59,823 bases of DNA, taken from NCBI GenBank assembly GCA_017960525.1, contig JAGCZA010000090.1, forward strand, positions 1 through 59,823, in the 5' to 3' direction. This document shows, piece after piece, positions 18,036-26,486 of this stretch. Both the position numbers and the translations under genes were made by a program. The notes beneath the pieces were generated by a model. The model had not been told where the DNA came from and searched no databases. It was given only the letters and a program-made list of their open reading frames with translations. This DNA comes from Prevotella sp. (GTDB lineage: Bacteria; Bacteroidota; Bacteroidia; Bacteroidales; Bacteroidaceae). How positions within the stretch are numbered: the first letter of the stretch is position 1; every line of letters begins with the position of its first letter.

Positions 18036-18849
18036 TCTTCGATGTCATCTCTGAGCGGACTCCCTCGTAGGAATTGAGGAATGCCTTTGCTGAGCCGAAG
18101 GAGAGGAACATGTCGAGTCGGACTGGTATGTGGTTCTGGTCGTCGGTGACGTAGAACCGGAGGAGTTCTTTTGTCTTGTTGTCTTCCCGCTCGTAGAAGG
18201 AGAAGACGAGGGTGCGGAATTTTTCTTTTGTTGTGCTGACTTTGAAGTTTTCTCTTCCGCGGAATTCCAGCCATGAGTTGATGAGGTGTTTGGCGTCGCT
18301 GATGGGGAGTGGTATGATGTCTCCTTTTTTGAGTGCGGATGGGTCGAAGTTTCGTGCGCGTAGGAAGATGCTCATCATGTCGTAGATGCAGGATGCGTAT
18401 TCTTTTTCCTGCCACTGGTGTTCTCCGTGGTGTGTGATTCGGTGCATTTTGAGGTGGCAGTTGCCGTGTGGGTATGTGTACCAGAGTTCGTCAACGTAGT
18501 ATCTTTTGCCTTCCAGTGCTCCTTTTCGGTGGTAGATTGGCTGTAGGTTGTCTTCTGTGCAGATGGATACGAGTGTGTCTCGCATCATGAAGACTCCGTC
18601 GAGCTTGCTGTTGCCGCGTGTGATGAGTGTGGCTTTGAGTGCGTTTTGTCCCTGGTAGTTGGTTTTGGTGGTGTGCATGGTGGCTGTTCCGACTTTTACC
18701 CATACGAACTGCCAGTTGAAGTAGAGTGTATAGTCGAGTTTCTCTCCTGGGTTGAATGCTTTGTTGTCTATGCCGCATTGGGCAAAGAGTTGAGTGTTGA
18801 GCATTGAGAGTTGAGAGATTATTGTTAATAATAATGCTATTCGTTTCAT
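18028..18849 (-). CDS. DUF3108 family secreted protein
   Basis: 273 aa from the ATG at 18849, which overlaps the stop of the preceding gene (ATGA). Signal peptide with cleavage after QLFAQ (about 22). The mature part is the DUF3108 pattern: NPGEKLDYTLYFNWQFVWVKVGTATM at its start, then LDGVFMMRDTLVSIC and the PVRLDMFLSFGSAKAFL strand at the end. Function unknown; probably an outer-membrane-facing periplasmic protein. Odd: the hydrophobic core of the signal peptide (ISQLSMLNTQLFA) is encoded by a GTTGAGA-type repeat that also occurs between genes. Confidence 0.85.
   Translation of the reverse strand: MKRIALLLTIISQLSMLNTQLFAQCGIDNKAFNPGEKLDYTLYFNWQFVWVKVGTATMHTTKTNYQGQNALKATLITRGNSKLDGVFMMRDTLVSICTEDNLQPIYHRKGALEGKRYYVDELWYTYPHGNCHLKMHRITHHGEHQWQEKEYASCIYDMMSIFLRARNFDPSALKKGDIIPLPISDAKHLINSWLEFRGRENFKVSTTKEKFRTLVFSFYEREDNKTKELLRFYVTDDQNHIPVRLDMFLSFGSAKAFLNSYEGVRSEMTSKIK
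18786..18822 (-). repeat. GTTGAGA-type repeat inside a signal peptide
   Basis: On the plus strand: gagttgagtgttgagcattg followed by agagttgagagatt. Read on the minus strand it encodes most of the signal peptide of the DUF3108 protein. The same family is intergenic at 15220. Confidence 0.75.
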
Positions 18850-20837
18850 AGATTGATTCCTGTTTGTTTGATGTATTCTTTGCCGAGTTCTTTGGCTCGT
18901 TGTAGGTTTCTGTTTTTGAGTTGTTTTTCCTTTTCTGGTTTTTGCTTGACGAGTTTGTTGGGTTTCTGGCGGTATGGTGGTGTGGCTTTGAGGTTCCACT
19001 GTCTTGTGACATCCCACTTTTCCTTACATTCAATTTCTTCGGGATGATAGTATACGGGTTCTGGTTGTAGTGCCTTGTCGTAGGCACCTGTATCCCAAAC
19101 GCCGTTGTTGTTGAGGTCTATGAAGGCTGAGAGGAAATATTTTCCTGGCTTGACGAATGTGAAAGCTGATTGAAGTGATAAGTTATAAGGGATGCTTTTT
19201 TGTCTGACGATGTTGCCTGAAGTGTCGAGGAGGCGCAGGACTACTGATGCTGTATCGCAGGTTTGTGGAATGTCGGAGAGTGTGATGGTCAGTGTGCTGT
19301 ATGCTTCCTGTGTGTTTACCTTTATTCCCTGTTTGATGGGTTTTGACGTTAGTCCGTAGATGCTTTGGAAGGCTGCGGAGTCGATTTCGAGACTGTATTC
19401 AAATCCCTCTTTCCATAGTGCCAGGAGTTCATATTTCCGTGTGCCTGTCTGCACCATTTCGTGGGGGCAGTTATACCAGACGGAGTCGATCATCTGGTAG
19501 AGATGGACGGCGGTGGTGTCGCATCGTTGTAGTGGTTCAGGCATTTCTATGCGAAACACGTCGAGCGGCGTCATTTGTCCGCTGATGCTCATCTTTGGTT
19601 GTAGGGGCTTTGATGGGTGTACGGAGTCGTATGGCTCGTCGCGTTTTTTCTTTTTCTCCTGTTCTTTTTGCCATTTCTCCAGCTCCTTGGCTTTTTCTTT
19701 CATACGTTTTTCGTATGGCTGTTTTGGCAATGCCTGGACGGTGTCGACCATTTCAAAGAGCTGTCCGAGGGTGTCAGTCATAAGGTAGGTACGTTCTATC
19801 TCGAGTGTGTCTTGGTTTATGAGTGTGGTGTCTCTGAGCCAGTAGCAGATGGTGTCCTTCTTAGCGGATGCTTCGATGACGAAGGCGCTGTCGCTCTGGA
19901 AGTTGAGTCCCCGGAGTCGTGGCAGAGAGTCGCATCCGTAGGTGAAGAAGAGTTCTATCTTTTGTGGCTCTTTCCGCTCCATCTTGATTAGTGAGCGGTC
20001 TGTGATTGTCTCTTGGAAGCAGAAGAGGGTGACATCGTCTGGTAGGAAGTGGGTATAGGGAACTCGTAGGATGTTGTCGATGTGTAGTGTGTCGCGCCAG
20101 ATGGTATCCTGTCGTGTGTCGGGTTTCCAGGAGGGTACGATGCTGTCTGTGTCGAATCCTATGGTTTCGCTTTTCTGCCCATAGACGAAGTCGCCGTCTG
20201 CATCGTTGAGGGCGAAGGCCCGGTATGCCCCTGGGGCCACGCCTTTGATGGTGAATTGTCCGCTGGTGTTAGTGCGTGAGACGCGCATCATAGGCTCTTT
20301 ATGGAAGATGCTGTCGCGGAGGGTGTCGCGCGGGTTCCAGTATGGGTATAGTCCGACTAAGATACCCTTGATGGGTTCGAGGTCTTCTGCGTTGAGGCAG
20401 TAGCCTGAGACCTGTAGGGTGTCTATGTGTGAGCCAGTTGAGAAGGAGAAGGTGTAGTTGCCCATTGGGTTTCCCTCGTTGTTGTCGCTGATGGCGTCGC
20501 TAAAGTCTATGGTGTATGTGGTGTTGGGCTTAAGGGAGTCTTTGAGGCTTACGATGATGCGTTTTCCCTGTGCCTTGATATCTGCTTGTTCGAGTTGTGG
20601 TGGTGAGACGATGACCTTGTTTTGTGCGTCCTCAATCTTAATGTACTCGTTGAAGTTGATGGTGACTTTCCTTCCCGTTTGGTTTATGCCCTTGTCGTCA
20701 GGTGTTGAGCTGACTACGTATGGGGGTGTCTCATCGTACCATCCTCCGTCGGGGCTGCCCATCCTGGCGCATGCGGCTAGGATGGGCACAAGTAGTAGAA
20801 CTGTGAGGCAGGTGTTGTTGGTTTGTTTTTTTATCAT
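18846..20837 (-). CDS. Ig-like domain lipoprotein
   Basis: 663 aa from the ATG at 20837. The open frame reaches 20897, but that part is repeat DNA. The lipoprotein signal has LAAC (Cys near 18). The first domain (about 30-115) is the bacterial Ig-like/SbsA type (YVVSSTPDDKGINQTGRKVTINFNEYI, ITYTIDFSDAISDNNEGNP-like). After it come a carboxypeptidase-regulatory-like segment (SGYCLNAEDLEPIKGILVGLYP) and a Lys/Glu-rich linker near 390-420 (KELEKWQKEQEKKKKRD). It is a common Bacteroidetes lipoprotein of unknown function, paired with DUF3108 by a 4-nt overlap. Confidence 0.82.
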   Translation of the reverse strand: MIKKQTNNTCLTVLLLVPILAACARMGSPDGGWYDETPPYVVSSTPDDKGINQTGRKVTINFNEYIKIEDAQNKVIVSPPQLEQADIKAQGKRIIVSLKDSLKPNTTYTIDFSDAISDNNEGNPMGNYTFSFSTGSHIDTLQVSGYCLNAEDLEPIKGILVGLYPYWNPRDTLRDSIFHKEPMMRVSRTNTSGQFTIKGVAPGAYRAFALNDADGDFVYGQKSETIGFDTDSIVPSWKPDTRQDTIWRDTLHIDNILRVPYTHFLPDDVTLFCFQETITDRSLIKMERKEPQKIELFFTYGCDSLPRLRGLNFQSDSAFVIEASAKKDTICYWLRDTTLINQDTLEIERTYLMTDTLGQLFEMVDTVQALPKQPYEKRMKEKAKELEKWQKEQEKKKKRDEPYDSVHPSKPLQPKMSISGQMTPLDVFRIEMPEPLQRCDTTAVHLYQMIDSVWYNCPHEMVQTGTRKYELLALWKEGFEYSLEIDSAAFQSIYGLTSKPIKQGIKVNTQEAYSTLTITLSDIPQTCDTASVVLRLLDTSGNIVRQKSIPYNLSLQSAFTFVKPGKYFLSAFIDLNNNGVWDTGAYDKALQPEPVYYHPEEIECKEKWDVTRQWNLKATPPYRQKPNKLVKQKPEKEKQLKNRNLQRAKELGKEYIKQTGINL

Positions 20838-20844
20838 CCTGTTT

Positions 20845-21024
20845 TTAAGGTATGTTCTATATTTTGAAGAAACAACTCGCAGCCGCTCCCCTCCCATAAA
20901 GGGTAGGGATTGGGGCTGTATTATCCTGTTTCAGAGAGGGATACTGTCCCCACCCCTAACCCCTCTCCCACAAGGGAGGGTAGGGGCTGCGCACATTTTA
21001 GCGAATTAATAGAAATCATCTTAA
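20845..21024. mobile_element. MITE-like palindromic element, copy 1
   Basis: 180 bp. Its ends are imperfect inverted repeats (TTAAGGTATGTTCTAT... and the complement of ...AGAAATCATCTTAA), and inside are CGCAGCC/GGGGCTGCG palindromes with G/C-rich CCCCTCCC tracts. A shorter copy with the same ends is at 38484-38581. The right end supplies the stop codon of the kinase gene, and the left end stops 8 bp before the lipoprotein ATG. Confidence 0.75.
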
Positions 21025-22682
21025 TAGGTAAATGAGGAGCCGCCGAGGAATTCCCTGAGTAGGGAAGTTGGTGGTATTTGTTCTTCTGGAATGGGTCGTA
21101 TGTATGCGAGGAATTTTCTGAGCCGGTATGCTTCTGTATATTCTGTGCAGTTTTCTGGGACTTGCTCCAACAATGCTTCTGCCTGTCGCTTGATGACTGC
21201 GAGTTCGAAAATCATAGCAGTATTGAACATCTGTTCTGCATTTTCCTGATAGGGGAAAATCCATCGGTTTTCCCCCCTGCGCACCGATGGCCACCGTCGT
21301 ATGGTCTCCTGTGCCGATATGCCCCGGTACTTATGGTCGCGTATGATTCGTCGCAACAACCTGTTGTCGGTAGTGGGCACATAGTTGTGGTTGTCGAGCA
21401 GGATTGTGGTGAGTGCCGAGGCATAAACGCGGTATTTCTTGTCTTCTGGGATTTGTGCCGTCAGTTCCGGGTTCAGGGCGTGTATGCCCTCGACCACCAG
21501 CATTTCATTGTCCTTGAGTCGCATCCGGCGCCCACTCATCTGTGAGGTGCCTGTGTGGAAGTCGTAGCGTGGCAGCTCCACCTCTTCACCCCTGAAGAGC
21601 GCATTGAGGTGCTCGTTGAGCAACGGCAGATTGAGGGCATGCAGATGCTCAAAGTCGTAGTCGCCCTTTTCATCGCGTGGTGTCTGTTCCCGGTCGAGGA
21701 AGTAGTCGTCGAGTGAGATGGGTATCGGCTTGATGCCATTGACCGCCAGTTGTACGCTCAGACGCATGCAGGTGGTAGTCTTGCCCGATGACGACGGTCC
21801 GGCTATGAGCACCATCCTTACACCTTTGTGTCGGCAGATGTCGTCGGCAATCTGTGAAATTTTCTTTTCCTGCAGGGCTTCGCTGATTTGTATGAGTTGC
21901 GATGTGAAGCCTTTGTCGATGACCTCATTCAGGTCTCCCACGGTTCTCAGTCCCAAGACATCCTGCCACTGGTGGTGCTCCTTGAATATGCCGAACATTT
22001 TGTCCTGCATGACCATTTCTTCCAGTTCGCCGGGACTGTTTCTTGAGGGCAGTCTCAGGAGCAGGCCGTCGTAGTATTTCTCCAGCCCGAAGAGGTATAT
22101 TTGGGAAGTGTTTGTGAGGAGTGCACCGTAGTAGTAGTCCTTATATCCGTCAAGGTCGTAATAGGTGGTGTAGAGTGTTCCCAAGGAGCGTAGCAGTTTC
22201 ACTTTCGAGTGGCTCTCGCTATTTTCAAACATCTTGATGGCCTCTTCTGTGGTTGTCTCATAGCGCCTTATGGGCAGAGCTTGGCTAATGAGCTCGTTCA
22301 TGCGCCTTCTCAGCATGCCCACGTCGTCGAGTGTCACGGGTCTCCCCAGTTGGAGGTCTACGTAGTAGCCGTTTGAGACAGGTATGTCGATGGTGACGCG
22401 ACAATTCTCAAACATCTCGTGTGCAGCCTTGCATAGTATGAAGAAGAGTGTTCGTGTGTATGCACGCAGACCTGAAGCAGATGTGATGTCGAAGAACTCC
22501 ACATCCTTGGCCTTGTAAAGTCTGTAGTGCATTCCCTCCACTTTGTTGTTCACTCGGGCGTTAATGGGACCGTACTCCATTATTAACCCCGTTTGCTGCC
22601 AGAGTTGTTCCAGTTTGCATCCGACGGGCACTTCATAATTTTTGTTGTTATTCTTACAACGTATTTTTACGGTTTGTTCCAT
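21021..22682 (-). CDS. nucleoside kinase: TGS-like N-terminus fused to uridine kinase
   Basis: 553 aa. Residues 1-60 resemble the TGS region of threonyl-tRNA synthetase (VKIRCKNNNKNYEVPVGCKLEQLWQQ). A ThrRS second-additional-domain-like section follows to about 200, and then a uridine-kinase/phosphoribulokinase P-loop domain: GPSSSGKTT (Walker A near 295), ISLDDYFLDREQTPRDEKGDYDF and VVEGIHALNP. It should phosphorylate uridine/cytidine or another nucleoside. This fusion is usual in Bacteroidetes. Its TAA lies inside the right arm of the MITE-like element, so the last residues may have been altered by insertion. Confidence 0.85.
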   Translation of the reverse strand: MEQTVKIRCKNNNKNYEVPVGCKLEQLWQQTGLIMEYGPINARVNNKVEGMHYRLYKAKDVEFFDITSASGLRAYTRTLFFILCKAAHEMFENCRVTIDIPVSNGYYVDLQLGRPVTLDDVGMLRRRMNELISQALPIRRYETTTEEAIKMFENSESHSKVKLLRSLGTLYTTYYDLDGYKDYYYGALLTNTSQIYLFGLEKYYDGLLLRLPSRNSPGELEEMVMQDKMFGIFKEHHQWQDVLGLRTVGDLNEVIDKGFTSQLIQISEALQEKKISQIADDICRHKGVRMVLIAGPSSSGKTTTCMRLSVQLAVNGIKPIPISLDDYFLDREQTPRDEKGDYDFEHLHALNLPLLNEHLNALFRGEEVELPRYDFHTGTSQMSGRRMRLKDNEMLVVEGIHALNPELTAQIPEDKKYRVYASALTTILLDNHNYVPTTDNRLLRRIIRDHKYRGISAQETIRRWPSVRRGENRWIFPYQENAEQMFNTAMIFELAVIKRQAEALLEQVPENCTEYTEAYRLRKFLAYIRPIPEEQIPPTSLLREFLGGSSFTY

Positions 22683-22724
22683 AAGGTTGTCTTTTTAATT
22701 AAACTTCAGTCAAAGTGTGCCGTG

Positions 22725-22755
22725 CAAAGGTAGACATTTTTTCCTTTGCGCCAAA
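22725..22755 (-). promoter_or_regulatory. promoter of the nucleoside kinase gene
   Basis: Minus strand: TTTG (22755-22752), 19 bp, TACCTTTG (22732-22725). Start of transcription near 22719, a leader of about 37 nt. Both elements match consensus. Confidence 0.75.
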
Positions 22756-22827
22756 ATATTTCCCTTTTTTTTAGCCTTTCTTCAGAAACGATAGATTATG
22801 ATGCCGACAAAATCCTTATAAATATGG

Positions 22828-22859
22828 ATTGCCAGACCCAGTAAATGTGAGTATCTTTG
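22828..22859 (+). promoter_or_regulatory. promoter of the TonB-dependent receptor gene
   Basis: TTGC at 22828-22831 and TATCTTTG at 22852-22859, 20 bp apart. Because transcription starts near 22865, an in-frame ATG at 22829 cannot be used and translation begins at 22886. Confidence 0.7.
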
Positions 22860-22885
22860 CACCCTCAAATCAATTATTTTTACGA

Positions 22886-25318
22886 ATGAACAGAATACTT
22901 ACTCTTGCCCTTTTGGCTTTCAATTCAGTCTGTTCCCTGGCTAATGGGGGCAGTATCACCATTCCTGCCGACACCAGCCGCGTGGTCGACCTCGACGAGG
23001 TCATCGTTGTGGCACAACCCAAGGAGCAGGTGCGCCTGCGCCAGCAGCCGTTGAGCAGCAACGCCTTCGGCGAAGGCGAGATGCGACAACTCAACATCCA
23101 CGACCTCAGCCAGTTGTCGCAGCATGTGCCATCGTTTGCTATGCCCGCATACGGCTCACGTCTCACATCGTCTATGTATGTTCGCGGCATTGGTTCTCGC
23201 ATCAACAACCCTGCTGTGGTGGTCTACTACGACAACATCCCCTTGATGTCGAAGGCCTCCTTCAACAACCATTTCTATATGCTCGACCGTGTTGATATTT
23301 TGCGTGGTCCGCAAGGCACGCTCTACGGTCTGAACGCCGAAGGCGGTTTGGTGCGTGTGTACTCAAAAAATCCGATGAGCTATCAGGGCACCGACATCAA
23401 CTTGGGCATAGGTACTGGCTTTTACCGCAATGTGGAGCTGGCACATTTCCACCGTCCCAGCGACAAACTTGCTTTCAGCTTGGCCGGCTTCTATAGTGGA
23501 CAGAACGGTTTCTTCGGCAACCAGAATTTCTCTGAAAAGAACGACAAAAGCAATGAGGCCGGCGGAAAGGGCCGCCTGATTTGGACGCCCACAGAGCATC
23601 TGAAGATAGACTGGACCACCGACTACCAATACGTTAATCAGAACGGCTTTGGCTACGGTGAGGCCCTGCTATCGGGTTCAGAACTACTGACACCTGCAGA
23701 CCCTGCCACCACCATTATGAACGGCTACACTCGTAATATGCTGAATACTGGCCTGGCTCTCTCAGCTGGTGTCGGGGGCGATTTGCAGACGGCTCCCTAC
23801 ATCTTTACCTCAACTACCAGCTACCAGTTTTTGAAAGACCAGATGCTGATGGATCAAGACTATATGATACCCGACTATCTGAGTTTGGAACAGCGTCAGA
23901 AGACCCACGCTTTGACCCAGGAGTTTGTGCTTCGCAGCCAGAATGGCAGTCGTTGGCAGCACGCCAGCGGTGTTTTCGGCAGTTACCAGTGGCTCCGTAC
24001 CGATGCCCCCGTCCATTTCGGCGATGCCATCACCGGCCCCATTAGCGATGCCATTACCAACGCTATGACTGGGGCCATGGAGCAGTCTATGTATCCGCGA
24101 ATCCTCCAGCAGATGCTTGGCCAGGGTATGCCACAGGCCGCCGCCGAGGCTGCTGCCAAGCAGGCTGTGCAACAGTCAATTGCAGGTGTGTCGATGACGG
24201 CAGAAATGGGTGTGCCGGGAGACTTCCACAACCAGCAGATGAACTATGCCCTCTTCCACGAGTCGAACATCCTGCTAGCCGACCGCCTGAAACTTACCCT
24301 CGGACTCAGGCTGAACCACGACATCATGAACTTCAAGTACCACGCGCTGGCCTATATGAATATGACGGGCGGCACGGCCCAGCGGCAGGCCACCTATCAT
24401 CTGACATCGCTCTTGGACGACGAGCGCTCGAAGTCCTACACGCAACTACTGCCAAAGTTTGGCCTTACCTTCACCCTCAACGACAATTACGGCAATGTCT
24501 ATGCCCTCGTCTCGAAGGGTGCGCGCTCAGGCGGCTACAACATACAGATGTTCACCGATATTCTCCAGGCCGACCTTAATGCTCACCAGCAGGATGCTAT
24601 GCGGGGCGACTACGACGTACAGCACACTCCCTTGGACTACGACAACATTGAGGACCGCATCAGTTATAAGCCTGAAGAGTCGTGGAACTTCGAGGTGGGT
24701 ACCCACCTGAACCTCTTCGGCGGTGCAGTCCATGCCGACCTGGCCCTCTACTATATGGACATCCGCAACCAGCAGGTGTCGAAGATGAGCCAAGTCTTCA
24801 ACTATGGCCGTATCATCGACAATGCCGGCAAGAGCCACTCTTTCGGTGCCGAGGCAACGCTGCGGGGAAAGGCTGTGAACAACCACCTTGACTGGGCCGT
24901 GAACTACGCCTACACTCTGGCTAAGTTTGGTGAATATGATGACTTCGAGCAGGCATCAAGAGGCGTGTACACGCCTGTCAGTTACAAGGACAACTATGTG
25001 CCTTTCATCCCACAGCATACGTTCAGCGCCATGGCCGACTACCATTTGGGCAAACTGACCATCGGCGCCAATGTTGCCGGACAGGGCAAAACCTGGTGGA
25101 ACGAGGCCAACACGTTCTATCAGAAAGCCTACATCACCCTGGGCGCCCATGCCGACTACGAACTGGGACCAGTAGTGGTTTCGCTGTGGGGACGCAACTT
25201 AACCAACACAAAATACAATACATTTGCCGTGGAAAGTTCTGCGGCAGGCTCACAGAAGTTCTTTGCGCAAAAGGCCAACCCCCTGCAACTGGGCTGCGAC
25301 TTACGCCTCCACTTCTGA
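22886..25318 (+). CDS. TonB-dependent outer-membrane receptor
   Basis: 810 aa with a signal peptide. The plug domain (about 45-160) contains MYVRGIGSRINNPAVVVYYDNIP and VDILRGPQGTLYGLNAEGGLVRV. The beta-barrel follows to the end, with an aromatic final strand (PLQLGCDLRLHF). No SusD gene and no N-terminal CarboxypepD domain, so it looks more like a cofactor or siderophore receptor than a SusC. An unusual Ala/Met/Gln-rich low-complexity loop lies near 385-435 (AITNAMTGAMEQS, AAAEAAAKQAVQQS). Ligand unknown. It has its own promoter and terminator. Confidence 0.92.
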   Translation: MNRILTLALLAFNSVCSLANGGSITIPADTSRVVDLDEVIVVAQPKEQVRLRQQPLSSNAFGEGEMRQLNIHDLSQLSQHVPSFAMPAYGSRLTSSMYVRGIGSRINNPAVVVYYDNIPLMSKASFNNHFYMLDRVDILRGPQGTLYGLNAEGGLVRVYSKNPMSYQGTDINLGIGTGFYRNVELAHFHRPSDKLAFSLAGFYSGQNGFFGNQNFSEKNDKSNEAGGKGRLIWTPTEHLKIDWTTDYQYVNQNGFGYGEALLSGSELLTPADPATTIMNGYTRNMLNTGLALSAGVGGDLQTAPYIFTSTTSYQFLKDQMLMDQDYMIPDYLSLEQRQKTHALTQEFVLRSQNGSRWQHASGVFGSYQWLRTDAPVHFGDAITGPISDAITNAMTGAMEQSMYPRILQQMLGQGMPQAAAEAAAKQAVQQSIAGVSMTAEMGVPGDFHNQQMNYALFHESNILLADRLKLTLGLRLNHDIMNFKYHALAYMNMTGGTAQRQATYHLTSLLDDERSKSYTQLLPKFGLTFTLNDNYGNVYALVSKGARSGGYNIQMFTDILQADLNAHQQDAMRGDYDVQHTPLDYDNIEDRISYKPEESWNFEVGTHLNLFGGAVHADLALYYMDIRNQQVSKMSQVFNYGRIIDNAGKSHSFGAEATLRGKAVNNHLDWAVNYAYTLAKFGEYDDFEQASRGVYTPVSYKDNYVPFIPQHTFSAMADYHLGKLTIGANVAGQGKTWWNEANTFYQKAYITLGAHADYELGPVVVSLWGRNLTNTKYNTFAVESSAAGSQKFFAQKANPLQLGCDLRLHF

Positions 25319-25336
25319 CCAGAGTTGCAAAAAAAG

Positions 25337-25366
25337 GCCGAAAGTTTTTGTGCTTTCGGCTTTTTT
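25337..25366 (+). terminator. terminator of the TonB receptor gene
   Basis: Perfect 8-bp stem GCCGAAAG/CTTTCGGC with an 8-nt loop and a TTTTTT tail, 18 nt after the stop codon. Confidence 0.88.
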
Positions 25367-25377
25367 GTGTATTTTTG
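25347..25377 (+). promoter_or_regulatory. rhaT promoter lying inside the terminator
   Basis: TTTG at 25347-25350 lies in the loop of the terminator hairpin and TATTTTTG at 25370-25377 follows the T-run, 19 bp apart. Start of transcription near 25383, 35 nt before rhaT. Confidence 0.7.
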
Positions 25378-25417
25378 CAGCCTACTAACGATATTATTAA
25401 TTTAATCACAATCAAAA

Positions 25418-26482
25418 ATGGAACTCTTTATCGGACTTATCATTATCGCCATTGGCGCGTTCTGCCAGAGCAGTTGTTACGTACCCATCAACAAAATAAA
25501 GGACTGGAGTTGGGAAAGTTTCTGGCTCACCCAGGGTCTTTTCGCCTACGCCCTCTTCCCACTCGTGGGAGCCTGTCTGGCCGTGCCTGAGGGCGAGTCG
25601 CTCTTCGCCCTTATCGGCAGCCATTCGCGGGAAGCGTGGCTCACACTCTTCTTCGGTATGCTCTGGGGTGTCGGCGGTCTCACCTTCGGACTGTCTATGC
25701 GCTATCTGGGCGTGGCTCTCGGCCAGTCGCTGGCGCTGGGCACTTGTGCCGGCCTGGGTGTCATCCTGCCGCCGTTCATCAAGCCCCTCTTTGGTAAGGC
25801 CCTCAGCGAGTCCGACCATATCACTGTGGCCGTCCTCGTCGGCGTCATCGTCACCCTCATCGGCATCGCCGTCATCGGCATTGCCGGAGCAATGAAGTCG
25901 GCATCCCTCAGCGAGGAGGAGAAGCGCGAGGCTGTCAAGGACTTCAACTTCCCCAAAGGCATCGCCATCGCCCTGCTGGCCGGCTTTATGAGCGGCTGCT
26001 TCGCCATCGGCCTCTCAATGGGCGACAGCATCCGTTTCGACAACTCCGACCCCTTGTTCGCCTCGTTGCCCGCCACGCTGGTGGTCACCTTCGGCGGATT
26101 CCTGGTAAACGCCGCCTACTGCCTCTTCCAGAACCAGAAGAACAAGACCTGGGGCGACTACGGCAAGACAAGCCTCTATGCCAACAACATCTTCTTCTGC
26201 GCCCTGGCCGGTCTGCTGTGGTACAGCCAGTTCTTCGGACTGAGCGTTGGTAAGGGCTTCCTCCAGGAGTCAGCCACCCTGCTGGCCTTCTCGTGGTGCA
26301 TACTGATGGCACTCAACGTCACCTTCAGCAATGTCTGGGGCATCATCCTCAAGGAGTGGAAAGGCTGTAAGCAGAATGTCATCACGGTGCTCATCATCGG
26401 CCTCATCATCCTCATTGCTTCCTGCTTCCTGCCGCAAGTGCTGCGTGAGGCTGGCGATGTTTTCCTGAAAGTTCTGGTTTAG
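25418..26482 (+). CDS. rhaT: L-rhamnose/proton symporter family protein
   Basis: 354 aa, ten hydrophobic helices in the RhaT (drug/metabolite superfamily) arrangement. Characteristic blocks are IGAFCQSSCYVPINKIKDWSWESFW at the start, FGLSMRYLGVALGQSLALGTCAGLG, the helix GFMSGCFAIGLSMG, and LWYSQFFGLSVGKGF. It should import L-rhamnose with H+ across the inner membrane. No other rhamnose genes are near; instead a GH31 gene begins 4 nt downstream, so the real substrate may be the sugar released by that enzyme or its partners. Confidence 0.88.
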   Translation: MELFIGLIIIAIGAFCQSSCYVPINKIKDWSWESFWLTQGLFAYALFPLVGACLAVPEGESLFALIGSHSREAWLTLFFGMLWGVGGLTFGLSMRYLGVALGQSLALGTCAGLGVILPPFIKPLFGKALSESDHITVAVLVGVIVTLIGIAVIGIAGAMKSASLSEEEKREAVKDFNFPKGIAIALLAGFMSGCFAIGLSMGDSIRFDNSDPLFASLPATLVVTFGGFLVNAAYCLFQNQKNKTWGDYGKTSLYANNIFFCALAGLLWYSQFFGLSVGKGFLQESATLLAFSWCILMALNVTFSNVWGIILKEWKGCKQNVITVLIIGLIILIASCFLPQVLREAGDVFLKVLV

Positions 26483-26486
26483 TGAT

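Noticed and set aside
22829-22885. Longer N-terminus of the TonB receptor
   Set aside because: The -7 element TATCTTTG lies within it, so transcription starts after the ATG at 22829.
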